Origin: Rhizobium sp. TH2
Lineage (GTDB): Bacteria; Pseudomonadota; Alphaproteobacteria; Rhizobiales; Rhizobiaceae
Reading direction: 5' to 3'
Assembly (NCBI RefSeq): GCF_024707525.1
Contig: NZ_CP062233.1
Coordinates: forward strand, 62,001-126,000
DNA length: 64,000 nt
The notes beneath the pieces were generated by a model. The model was not told the origin of the DNA. It saw only the letters and a program-made list of their open reading frames with translations, and did no database searches. Positions 51,313 through 59,603 of the stretch are shown here, in pieces. Made by a program: the position numbers and the translations under genes. Numbering within the stretch: position 1 is the stretch's first letter; every line of letters begins with the position of its first letter.

Positions 51313-51552
51313 ATGTCCATCAACCCGCCGCGAAATCCAGGGGCTTACCCAGAGAGGAATGAAGATTGCCAATCCGCGATCGAGCGCCACTTTTTGTATG
51401 CGACGGTGAACTCGTCGAACCCTTACGTTGATCTTGCCAGAGTGCTCACAGAAATCACCGACGAAGGTACCCAAGCGGGATGGTCTGAAGAGGAGCTGAC
51501 CGACGCAGTCTTGAATTTAGCGAAGCGGCACGACATGAAACCATCGATTTAA
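51313..51552 (+). CDS. conserved hypothetical protein (79 aa)
   Basis: Strong ribosome site AAGGAGG. Soluble, helical protein: D-C-Q-S-A-I-E-R-H-F, Y-V-D-L-A-R-V-L-T-E-I-T-D-E-G, G-W-S-E-E-E-L-T-D-A-V-L-N-L-A. No function known. A perfect EcfG site upstream suggests stress induction. Confidence 0.65.
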   Translation: MSINPPRNPGAYPERNEDCQSAIERHFLYATVNSSNPYVDLARVLTEITDEGTQAGWSEEELTDAVLNLAKRHDMKPSI

Positions 51553-52118
<566 letters not shown>

Positions 52119-52143
52119 GGAACCATTCCAAATCTCGGCCGTT
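52119..52143 (+). promoter_or_regulatory. EcfG promoter, perfect GGAAC-N16-CGTT
   Basis: GGAAC 52119-52123, CGTT 52140-52143. No ORF starts within 300 bp; a terminator lies 78 bp downstream (see the candidate sRNA). Confidence 0.75.
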
Positions 52144-52149
52144 CTTTGA

Positions 52150-52251
52150 GCAACTGTGGTCACATCCGTCCCCCCGAATGATCACAGCGGCATCCTTACC
52201 CTGGATGCCCTAGTCAGCGACCCGATGCCTCGCCCCGAGGCATCGGGTTTT
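52150..52251 (+). ncRNA. candidate EcfG-dependent small RNA
   Basis: About 100 nt between a perfect EcfG promoter and a strong terminator. Hairpin 1: 9-bp stem 52154-52162 with 52179-52187 (one G-U), loop containing CCGTCCCCCC. Hairpin 2: GGCATCC/GGATGCC (52189-52195, 52203-52209). Hairpin 3 is the terminator CCCGATGCCTC/GAGGCATCGGG (52221-52231, 52237-52247) followed by TTTT. No ORF. A C-rich exposed loop can pair with G-rich ribosome sites, as for GsrN, the sigma-T-dependent sRNA of Caulobacter. Transcript ends are inferred. Confidence 0.65.
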
Positions 52252-52503
52252 CATTTGCGGATCGGAACAACCCCGGGCCAATCAGTTAAGGCGCGAAGGA
52301 CCGCGCCATGCTCAAGCCCTAGTCGGCGTCGTAGAGACCGGATCTTTATTTTGTTGGCACGTCGGTTGGGATGTCGCCTTCAGTTTTTCGCCGCAGGCAT
52401 CGATATCTTGTCGCGGAAGATTGCCGAGCCTGTGCGTGGGCCACCCGGTAAATGTATGAAGTTCTTTCGCTTGGGCGCGGGCGAGCGTGACGGAGGAGCT
52501 TGA

Positions 52504-53766
52504 ATGGACATATACATCGTCACCTTGACGATCCTCGGCTTCGTCGTTCTTCTGACGGCTTGGTTGCCGATGCTATTGCGGCGATTGCCTCTGTCTCTTC
52601 CCATCTTCTGCATTTTCTTGGGCGCGGTCCTGGCCTGGTCGCCCCTCCCTCTACTGCCTGCCTTCAATCCGTTGGAAAACAGGGCGTTCACCGAGCATAT
52701 GACGGAGATCGTTGTGATCGTGGCCCTCATGGGCGCGGGCCTGAAACTGGATCGGAAGATCGGGTGGCGGCGATGGAGCACGACGTGGCGGCTCCTTGGC
52801 ATCGCCATGCCCCTGACGATCGCAGCCATCGCATTTCTGGGCCATTGGCTTCTGGGGTTGGGTGTCGCCTCTGCGCTTTTGCTCGGAGCGTCGCTGGCTC
52901 CAACCGATCCCGTGCTTGCCAGCGACATCCAGGTCGGGCCGCCACAGTCTGGAGAGGAGGATGATGTTCGGTTCGCATTGACATCAGAAGCTGGGCTGAA
53001 CGACGGCCTGAGCTTTCCATTTGTTCACCTCGCCATTGCAATTGCGCTGGCCGCCAAGCACGGCGCGGACCTCTGGCAGGACTGGCTGTTGATCGACGTC
53101 TTGTGGCGGATAGCCTCGGGCGTAGGCATGGGATGGGCAGCGGGATCGCTATTTGGCCATCTTGCGTTTCGGCTGAGGGGTATCAGTCTCGCCCGATCAC
53201 AGGACGGACTCGTCGCCATCGGCATGGCCTTTGCGGCGTATGGCATGACTGAACTGATCCTTGGCTATGGATTTGTAGCCGTTTTCATCGCCGCGGTTGC
53301 TTTCAGGGACTCTGAACGGGCGCACGATTTCCACGAGCAACTTCACGACTTTGCCGAACAGATCGAACGCCTGCTAATGATGGTATTGTTGGTCTGCCTA
53401 GGCTCCATCGCCGTGAGCGGCCCGCTGCTCAAGAACATCGATTGGCGGGTTGGTGTCGTGGCGTTCTTAACATTGGTCTTAGTCCGTCCGCTCCTGGGCT
53501 GGTTGAGCCTCTTGGGATCGCCGCGATCGACCGGGGAAAACCTTGTGATCGCGGTCTTCGGAATCCGAGGCCTGGGCTCTATCTACTACCTTGCCTATGC
53601 GACCGGTCACGCTGAGTTTGATAAGGTCGAGGTAATTTGGGCAACCGTAGTTCTGATCATTTTGACTTCCATCGTTGTCCACGGTGTCGCGGTAACGCCC
53701 ACAATGCGTTGGATCGACGGAACGAGGAAAAGCAAGCAGCCCAGATCAGACACGAATTCCGCGTAA
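52504..53766 (+). CDS. Na+/H+ antiporter-type cation:proton exchanger (CPA1 family)
   Basis: A 420-aa membrane protein with about 12 helices. Motifs A-P-T-D-P-V-L-A-S-D (about 136-145) and T-S-E-A-G-L-N-D-G (about 162-170) carry the conserved acidic residues of CPA1 exchangers; G-I-R-G-L-G-S lies near 360. It would exchange Na+ or K+ for protons under salt or pH stress. GAGGAGC precedes the ATG. The next gene follows after 19 bp. Confidence 0.85.
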   Translation: MDIYIVTLTILGFVVLLTAWLPMLLRRLPLSLPIFCIFLGAVLAWSPLPLLPAFNPLENRAFTEHMTEIVVIVALMGAGLKLDRKIGWRRWSTTWRLLGIAMPLTIAAIAFLGHWLLGLGVASALLLGASLAPTDPVLASDIQVGPPQSGEEDDVRFALTSEAGLNDGLSFPFVHLAIAIALAAKHGADLWQDWLLIDVLWRIASGVGMGWAAGSLFGHLAFRLRGISLARSQDGLVAIGMAFAAYGMTELILGYGFVAVFIAAVAFRDSERAHDFHEQLHDFAEQIERLLMMVLLVCLGSIAVSGPLLKNIDWRVGVVAFLTLVLVRPLLGWLSLLGSPRSTGENLVIAVFGIRGLGSIYYLAYATGHAEFDKVEVIWATVVLIILTSIVVHGVAVTPTMRWIDGTRKSKQPRSDTNSA

Positions 53767-53785
53767 CGACCCTGGAGATCGACAA

Positions 53786-54664
53786 TTGACGAAACTTAGC
53801 ATTCACCACCGGACGACCTATCGATACCGAGAGGCCGTTTCACTATCGCCGCACAGAATGATGCTGCGGCCTCGAGAAAGCCATGAGCTGAAACTCCTCA
53901 GTCATGATCTTTCGATCTCTCCCGAGGCGCAGATCAACTGGTCACATGATGTGTTCGGCAACGCCGTAGCGACCGCCTCCTTCAAGACTCCAGCCGACAC
54001 CCTCGTGGTGGAAAGCGTCGCAGAGGTGGACCTCACGGCGGCGCAGTGGCCGATCTTCGATATCGACGTTTCAGCGATCAGTTACCCGTTCCTCTATTCG
54101 GACCGGGACCGGATCGATCTTGGCGCTTTGGCGGCGCCGCAGTATGTCGATGCGGACAACAAGCTCGGCATATGGGTCAATGGGTTTGTCGCTGGAAATC
54201 CGACTGACACACTTTCGCTGCTCAAGGACATCAGTCTGGGCATCGCATCTACGATTTCCTACCAAAGCCGGGAAGCGGAAGGCACACAGGGACCATTGGA
54301 TACGCTTGCGCGCGGATGGGGTTCCTGCAGGGATTTCGCGGTCCTGTTTGCGGAGGCGGTGAGAAGCCTCGGCTTCGGTGCCCGCATCGTCTCCGGCTAC
54401 CTGTTCAAGCCGGACGGGTCGCTTGCGGGATCGACAGACAGCGGCTCGACGCATGCCTGGGCCGAAGTATTCATCCCCGGTGCGGGCTGGATTACATTCG
54501 ACCCAACCAACCGCAGCATGGGCGGCGCCAATCTCATACCGGTCGCGATGACGCGCGACATCGCACAGGCCATTCCCGTGTCCGGCAGCTTCACGGGCCG
54601 GGCGGATGCATTCCTTACTATGGATGTCGCGGTCGAAGTTCAGGAAATCAAAGCAGCGACATGA
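53786..54664 (+). CDS. transglutaminase-like cysteine protease family protein
   Basis: A 292-aa protein with an N-terminal beta domain (bacterial transglutaminase N, about 1-90) and the papain-like core: Cys in G-W-G-S-C-R-D-F-A (about 180), His in S-T-H-A-W-A-E-V (about 219) and Asp in F-D-P-T-N (about 236). Probable peptidase or amidase; substrate unknown. TTG start at 53786 behind GGAGA, which is supported by the domain start. Operon with the antiporter. Confidence 0.85.
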   Translation: MTKLSIHHRTTYRYREAVSLSPHRMMLRPRESHELKLLSHDLSISPEAQINWSHDVFGNAVATASFKTPADTLVVESVAEVDLTAAQWPIFDIDVSAISYPFLYSDRDRIDLGALAAPQYVDADNKLGIWVNGFVAGNPTDTLSLLKDISLGIASTISYQSREAEGTQGPLDTLARGWGSCRDFAVLFAEAVRSLGFGARIVSGYLFKPDGSLAGSTDSGSTHAWAEVFIPGAGWITFDPTNRSMGGANLIPVAMTRDIAQAIPVSGSFTGRADAFLTMDVAVEVQEIKAAT

Positions 54665-54785
54665 CCGACGGCGGATCCCTTCCCTCATTTGTCCGCGCGA
54701 GCAATAGCTTAAGAAGATCGTTTTTGTGCCTAAACCTTGGACTGGCAACGCAATCGATGGGAATCTTATCGGTTGTCGTCGAGCA

Positions 54786-54992
54786 TCAATTCTTGCCGTT
54801 TCTGGGAGCCGGCAGGCAGACGAGCATAAAAACTGCACCAATCGCGAGATAGGCGGCTAGCAGAGGCCAGGCTGTCGCAAGAACCAAAAGCCAAGCAGCT
54901 TGCCGAGGGTTTTCGTGATCGAAAGTTTTGGAAAAATAGATAAATATTAGCGATGAAACGAGTAGCCAGATGACGACAAAGCTGCTTTGCAT
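54786..54992 (-). CDS. small membrane protein (68 aa)
   Basis: Two hydrophobic helices (about 5-21 and 33-60: V-I-W-L-L-V-S-S-L-I-F-I-Y-F, A-W-L-L-V-L-A-T-A-W-P-L-L-A-A-Y). GGAG precedes the ATG. No family recognised. Confidence 0.55.
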   Translation of the reverse strand: MQSSFVVIWLLVSSLIFIYFSKTFDHENPRQAAWLLVLATAWPLLAAYLAIGAVFMLVCLPAPRNGKN

Positions 54993-55074
54993 GGTTGTCT
55001 ACTCCATTATCGCATGCACGTACGGCCAAAAGAAGAATTTACCGCCGCCGCGGGGCATCGGTGGGCCCACACGG

Positions 55075-55407
55075 CTAACGAACACTCGTCACTTTCCACA
55101 CAGACGTTGGAACACCGGGTGCCGAACGTTCGCCATGTGCTGGATGGCCGGCGGGCAGTTCGAGAAAGAGCGTTGGACCTTTCATCATATTGACCGCCAA
55201 CATTTCGCCGCTCGCAGTCACAATCACGGCCTGAAATTTCTCGCCGCTTACCTCTATGCAAAGCTTGTCGTTTTCTGTCGGAACGGATTCGGTTTCGGCG
55301 CGGTCTTCCGGCGAAATCAGGAGGACGGTGCCCATCTCGAGCGACCGGCTCTTGGTTTGTCCAATCCAGCTACGCATTGCTTTTCTTCGATTTACCTGGA
55401 GCTTCAT
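55075..55407 (-). CDS. hypothetical protein (110 aa)
   Basis: Starts 2 bp after the stop of 55410-55583, a tight operon. Basic N-terminus (K-L-Q-V-N-R-R-K-A-M-R-S), then M-G-T-V-L-L-I-S-P-E-D-R-A and F-Q-A-V-I-V-T-A-S-G-E-M-L-A. No family recognised and no strong ribosome site; coupling to the upstream gene would explain that. Confidence 0.45.
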   Translation of the reverse strand: MKLQVNRRKAMRSWIGQTKSRSLEMGTVLLISPEDRAETESVPTENDKLCIEVSGEKFQAVIVTASGEMLAVNMMKGPTLFLELPAGHPAHGERSAPGVPTSVWKVTSVR

Positions 55408-55409
55408 GA

Positions 55410-55583
55410 CTATCGGTGGGCCAGTTGTGTTGGGGCGATGTGAGCAATATCGACTCCATATCCGGACACGGGGGGGCGGCCAAGGCTGGCGGCTGACACC
55501 AGTAGAGAGCTCGCAATAACGACCAGCGAGCTCACGGCGAGAGCAAGGGGGCGGAGTGGGTTTCGGGGCGAAGGCAAGCTCAT
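55410..55583 (-). CDS. small exported or membrane protein (57 aa)
   Basis: Basic start then a hydrophobic stretch (L-A-L-A-V-S-S-L-V-V-I-A-S-S-L-L-V, about 13-32), a signal peptide or anchor, and a short polar tail. GGAGAT precedes the ATG. First gene of a two-gene unit. Unknown function. Confidence 0.5.
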   Translation of the reverse strand: MSLPSPRNPLRPLALAVSSLVVIASSLLVSAASLGRPPVSGYGVDIAHIAPTQLAHR

Positions 55584-55743
55584 TCTGATCTCCAACGGTT
55601 TGAAGCCGAATCCGCGAGCGTTCCAAATGTTCCGCCTGTTCTCCCGATATCGTAAAATGACCGTAAGATGAACACGGGTATCCACTTCTGAGTGCACGGC
55701 ACGCGAGAAATCGAAGGGCAGCTCGTCGATTTTCCGGATGGTG

Positions 55744-55768
55744 GGAACAATCGAGCTCGCCGCCCGTT
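55744..55768 (+). promoter_or_regulatory. EcfG promoter, perfect GGAAC-N16-CGTT
   Basis: GGAAC 55744-55748, CGTT 55765-55768; 55 bp before the DUF1236 gene. Confidence 0.8.
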
Positions 55769-55823
55769 TGTCGCCGCACCACGCAATTCGGGCGATATGT
55801 CGCCCCTCTCCAGGAGAGAAAAT

Positions 55824-56108
55824 ATGAAGAACGTTCTAGCCGGCTCAATTCTAGCCCTGTCCATTTCCTTCCCGGTATTCGCTCAGGACGTCGTGGTCGT
55901 TCCTGATCCGGTGACGACTTGGGTAACCGAGCAGCCGATGGACGGCGATGTCGTGGTGGAAGAGAAGTTCGTTGTCGGCGACGCCCTGCCTGACAAAGTC
56001 GTGATCAAGACTGTCAAGGACCACGACGACTACGGCTTTGCCGTCGTCAACAAGAAGCGTGTGATCGTCGAGCCCAAGACCCGCAAGGTCGTGAAGATCA
56101 TCGACTAA
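55824..56108 (+). CDS. secreted DUF1236-like protein (94 aa)
   Basis: Signal peptide about 1-20 (ends V-F-A-Q), then V-T-T-W-V-T-E-Q-P and a C-terminal D-Y-G-F-A-V-V-N-K-K-R-V-I-V-E-P-K-T-R-K-V-V, a short DUF1236-type domain. Periplasmic, unknown function. AGGAGAG precedes the ATG. Related to the C-terminus of 11600-12466. A perfect EcfG promoter upstream marks it as stress-induced. Confidence 0.8.
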   Translation: MKNVLAGSILALSISFPVFAQDVVVVPDPVTTWVTEQPMDGDVVVEEKFVVGDALPDKVVIKTVKDHDDYGFAVVNKKRVIVEPKTRKVVKIID

Positions 56109-56190
56109 CGCATAATCGTCCAACCGGGACGTCAGGGCGGGGCTGAGGGTATCAGTGCCGCCCCTCCTCAATTTCGAAAAGGAGAAAGCA

Positions 56191-56265
56191 ATGAACCGAA
56201 TTATTTGGATCATCGGCGCAATTGTGATTGTTGTTGCTATTTTGAGTTTTTTTGGGCTTCGCTAA
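56191..56265 (+). CDS. very small membrane protein (24 aa)
   Basis: One hydrophobic helix (I-I-W-I-I-G-A-I-V-I-V-V-A-I-L-S-F-F-G) after a strong AAAGGAG. Similar 24-aa peptides are common in rhizobia. Probably co-transcribed with the DUF1236 gene 82 bp upstream. Confidence 0.7.
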   Translation: MNRIIWIIGAIVIVVAILSFFGLR

Positions 56266-56400
56266 AGGCGCCCGGTCAGCGCGGTCGGCATGAGCGAAGC
56301 CTCAGGATGCGATTGTTTGCGGCTACCTTTTAGCAGTTGCTTAAGTCGAATGGCCAACAACTTCCCGCTTACGCGAGCAACCGAACGAGTAGGACCTGCC

Positions 56401-56577
56401 ATGCAAGATAAAGATTGGGACGCCACTCCTAACGCCGACCCGGAATCACGTCGTGAAGAAATCAACAGCGCGTATGCAAAAATAACAAACGAGGAGCGCC
56501 AGGCTAATCAAGCCAAGACTTTGCGCGAGCACAATATGAAACTACTTGGCTGGCCACCGCCGCCCAACCGAGGCTGA
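56401..56577 (+). CDS. small hydrophilic hypothetical protein (58 aa)
   Basis: D-K-D-W-D-A-T-P-N-A-D-P-E-S-R-R-E-E-I-N, a charged helix, and an end L-G-W-P-P-P-P-N. TAGGA before the ATG. No function known. Confidence 0.5.
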   Translation: MQDKDWDATPNADPESRREEINSAYAKITNEERQANQAKTLREHNMKLLGWPPPPNRG

Positions 56578-56888
56578 TCAAATAACTGCCGCGGATGGAA
56601 CATCACCGGCTTGTCGAAGGCTTAGCGTTCCGCTGGACGCCGAGCGCACCACGTTGCCGCCACGGAGGGCGTGGATTTAAGCACACACGTTCCATATCGA
56701 ATTTCGTGATAGGCACGGATCGATTTTCATAACCCTGCGTTGTCTGCTGAAGACCTACCCTTGAGGTATTCGAGAGGGGCAACATTGATGATCCGGCGGC
56801 GTCCTAAACCTTGCGGCTTTATCCTTACCAGCAACGTCAGCTATCAAACTTTAATGATCGCACAACCCAGCAGGGCTGGTTAAGACCC
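56578..56888. other. intergenic stretch without a recognised gene
   Basis: Only short, non-conserved frames. Confidence 0.4.
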
Positions 56889-57182
56889 TCATCCGTAATG
56901 CCAGCGGGGCTTCGGAGCCGTTCCGTGCAGTTTCACGCCTGCTCGCTCCCCGGACCGCCACCGGAGTTCACAGGCGTAGGCTACGCCGTCAACGGGCACG
57001 TAAAGTAAAAACCGTTCCGGTACCAACGCGCTGCTGCTTACTTTGAGTTCCGCGCCGTCCTTGTTCATATTACGAATGCTGCAAGGTATTTCGGAATTCG
57101 AAACGCCCGTGATGATGGTTGCGCCTTTTAGGACGCGATTCCGATGAGACCTGGGCGAAACGCTTGATTTCGTATCTTCCAT
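56889..57182 (-). CDS. PilZ-domain protein
   Basis: A 97-aa single PilZ domain: basic N-terminus with R-S-H-R-N-R-V-L-K, C-S-I-R-N-M-N-K-D-G-A-E-L and a closing W-R-S-G-E-R-A-G-V-K. The c-di-GMP motifs are R-x-x-x-R and N-x-S-x-x-G; here the second reads N-x-N-x-x-G, so binding may be weak or lost. It could link to the c-di-GMP enzymes at 42-45 kb. Confidence 0.75.
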   Translation of the reverse strand: MEDTKSSVSPRSHRNRVLKGATIITGVSNSEIPCSIRNMNKDGAELKVSSSALVPERFLLYVPVDGVAYACELRWRSGERAGVKLHGTAPKPRWHYG

Positions 57183-57551
57183 TTTTCTAAATTACCGGAT
57201 TAGGCGGTACGGAGCAAGCGTGCCGGAAGTGGGCCACTTCCTCACCAAACTGCCCCACGGGCGCTCCGAGGCTTGCCACCAAGCACCTGGTTTCGTGATG
57301 CGTTGAGCGCCACGCTTGGCTATTTCGACAATACATTCGTTTGTGATCTTGAGGACCCCGCCGAACAGGGCTTTGTTGCCAAGAAAGTGGAGCAATTGAT
57401 GCGCGCCTTCCAGTCCAAAATGGACTTTAAAGGTGCGATCAGCGCGCCCGAGAGCGGATGATCAGCGCCAAATCTAAGAGACGTTACTCCGTCTCCGGAA
57501 CAGCCATGTTGGCACTTCTTCAAGGATAACCTTGATCACAAGATCTGTACC
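57183..57551. other. intergenic stretch; possible gene tail at 57273-57461
   Basis: A plus-strand frame ends with protein-like sequence (L-E-D-P-A-E-Q-G-F-V-A-K-K-V-E-Q-L-M-R-A-F) but has no start codon with ribosome site and no recognised family. Confidence 0.35.
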
Positions 57552-57878
57552 TCAATCGAATAGTTTAAGCTGACCTGCCGCCGCATTGGCCTCATCCATA
57601 GAAGCGTCCAAAGTTGCCTTGAGGATGCGAAGCTCAGCCAGCAGGCGTGGGCTGAGAGGCTGCTTTTGCCAGTCGCTCAATTTTTGCTGCCACTCGGCAA
57701 CTTCGACAATGAGCCTGCGCGAGCGGTCGGCTGTTTCAGGATTGATGTCCCTCGCGGCACGCTCGGCGTTTTCGGCCAATTCGACGAGTTCGACGGTGCT
57801 TATGACCCAGGTGGGTAGAGCGATACGCAATGTTTCGACCTGCGAGAGGACTGCTTGATCAGCGGAATAGTCGGGCAT
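57552..57878 (-). CDS. hypothetical helical protein (108 aa), paralogue of 49174-49494
   Basis: All-helical: V-E-L-V-E-L-A-E-N-A-E-R-A-A-R-D-I-N, a middle W-Q-Q-K-L-S-D-W-Q, and A-E-L-R-I-L-K-A-T-L-D…A-A-A-G-Q-L-K-L-F. Same layout as 49174-49494. Function unknown. Confidence 0.65.
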   Translation of the reverse strand: MPDYSADQAVLSQVETLRIALPTWVISTVELVELAENAERAARDINPETADRSRRLIVEVAEWQQKLSDWQKQPLSPRLLAELRILKATLDASMDEANAAAGQLKLFD

Positions 57879-58092
57879 GTTTGGATTCCTAGAGTTTGAG
57901 GATTCGAGAATGCACGAAACATGGAGTCGATAGGAGTTTCCGCCGGTGAGGCCATTGCAATCCGGAGCGCACTTGCCGTTTTTTCAGCCGAACTTGGCAA
58001 ATAGGCTTGCTTTTAGACCGCCGTCGGTTCCCGCGTGCACATCACCGGCCTACGAAGTCGTCAACCTGGAGCCAACATATTCCTCATTGTGT

Positions 58093-58431
58093 CTATGCGA
58101 TGGACGTATCGTAGGGTTTGGCAAAAAACCTGCCTTCGACGGGAAGCAGCTCGTCGCTCAGGTGTCGATGTCCTGACGTGACGATTATCCTGATCGGCGG
58201 CCATCTGTCTCGCACTGCGGCGGCGAGCTTTAAGCCGTCCATACTTCCAGGCATGTCGATGTCGGTGAACATCAAACGAATTTCGATGTGCGTGTTTAAG
58301 ACTTCGATCGCTTCATCCGCGTCGGCCGCTTGGTGAACGGTAAATCCCTGGTCTTCGAGAGCGAACACCATGTCCAAGCGGACAAGAGTTTCGTCCTCGA
58401 CGACCAGAACCGTGATGCCGTTGTCGCCCAC
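58093..58431 (-). CDS. single-domain response regulator, shortened C-terminus
   Basis: A 112-aa receiver: V-V-E-D-E, Asp in F-T-D-I-D-M-P, G-S-M-D-G-L-K-L-A-A-A-V-R-D-R-W-P-P, T-S-G-H and Lys in A-K-P-Y. It stops right after K-P-Y-D, about ten residues short of relatives such as 17379-17747, so helix 5 is missing. It lies 131 bp downstream of the HWE kinase on the same strand and is the likely partner of the KaiC/HWE module. Confidence 0.8.
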   Translation of the reverse strand: MGDNGITVLVVEDETLVRLDMVFALEDQGFTVHQAADADEAIEVLNTHIEIRLMFTDIDMPGSMDGLKLAAAVRDRWPPIRIIVTSGHRHLSDELLPVEGRFFAKPYDTSIA

Positions 58432-58562
58432 TCCCGAAACTCCGTCATGATGTAGCTACAAGACTCGATGGGTTAACGCGCGGATCATAGGAACGATCCA
58501 CCGCAAAAAATAAACAGATTTCATAGAGTTAGTTGCGACCTTCGGAAGGCCGTCGCTTGATC

Positions 58563-59603
58563 CTATTTGGTCGACAATCGGCTCAAAGGACCAGCGACGC
58601 TGCATCGAAACCCACTTGGCGCAAAGGCGATCTCCGGAACTGATCCAAACACGGATGCCAGCGCTGAGCGGATGTAGCGCGTGCCGTAGCCTTGCCGTGT
58701 CGGCTCGACGACATCAGGGCCGCCGGCCTCCGTCCACTGTAGTGAGACAACCGGCTCGTTCTCTTCCGAAACCGCCCAGACGATGTCGACAACGCCGTCA
58801 TCCTGCGAAAGCGCGCCATACTTGATGGCGTTGGTAATAAGCTCATGGAGACAAAGGGCGATCGTGGTCGCAGCATCACGGCTGATGGAAATATTCGGTC
58901 CGCGGGCACGGATACGATTCAAGCCCTTGCTGTTGTACGGCGACACCGTCAGTTCAACCATGGACGACAGCGAGACGTCCTCGCCATTGGCCTCAAAAAC
59001 TGCCGTGTGGACACTGGAAAGTGCCTGCAGCCGACCGGTGAAATCACCAGCCAATTCGTCAACGGTCGTCGCTCCGCGTCGCGTCATCCGGAAGATCGAG
59101 CTAACGCTTGCCAGAATATTCTTGATCCGGTGGTTGAGCTCGAGGCGCAATTCCCTCTCGCGCTCTATGGCGTTGCGCACCTGGCGTTGCCGTAGCCGAA
59201 CCAGCAGATTCGATTGAATGCTGTTCATCAATTCCAATCGCGCAATCGGGCGGATATGAAACAGAAGGCGCGCGCCCGGCCAGGAGCGTTCCAAACGACT
59301 GCGAATTCTGGAAATCGGCGCGGCGCGCTCCAGCAAGATGAGGATCGGTACTTCTGACCAATCGGGCTGCGAAGCGAGATGCTCGCCTATGCTGGCGAGT
59401 ACGCTCGGATTCAGGGCTTCATGTGCGATGATGATCACGCCAGGAGACAAGGAGAGAAGATGGGTTACGTCATCGTCGGTCCGTCCGGCCTTCACCTCCA
59501 CCTTCTGCTCGCCCAGCAGGGCCATGATATAATCGGCGTCCTTGCGGAACGGTGCAAGGATGAGCACCCAATCAAGCTCGCTCTCGATAAAAACTCCGTT
59601 CAT
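58563..59603 (-). CDS. HWE-family histidine kinase with N-terminal receiver-like domain
   Basis: A 346-aa protein. Residues 1-125 look like a pseudo-receiver (W-V-L-I-L-A-P-F-R-K-D-A, V-P-I-L-I-L-L-E-R); no phospho-acceptor Asp is evident. The kinase follows: His in E-L-N-H-R-I-K-N-I-L-A (about 156), an H-E-L-I-T-N-A-I-K-Y-G-A-L N-box and G-Y-G-T near the end. Its ATG overlaps the KaiC stop (ATGA), so the two are translationally coupled and probably interact. It should signal to the downstream receiver. Confidence 0.85.
   Translation of the reverse strand: MNGVFIESELDWVLILAPFRKDADYIMALLGEQKVEVKAGRTDDDVTHLLSLSPGVIIIAHEALNPSVLASIGEHLASQPDWSEVPILILLERAAPISRIRSRLERSWPGARLLFHIRPIARLELMNSIQSNLLVRLRQRQVRNAIERERELRLELNHRIKNILASVSSIFRMTRRGATTVDELAGDFTGRLQALSSVHTAVFEANGEDVSLSSMVELTVSPYNSKGLNRIRARGPNISISRDAATTIALCLHELITNAIKYGALSQDDGVVDIVWAVSEENEPVVSLQWTEAGGPDVVEPTRQGYGTRYIRSALASVFGSVPEIAFAPSGFRCSVAGPLSRLSTK

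Noticed and set aside
54071..54841. 256-aa minus-strand frame opposite the transglutaminase gene
   Set aside because: The plus strand has the Cys-His-Asp triad in correct order; the minus frame is Arg/Cys-rich without homology.
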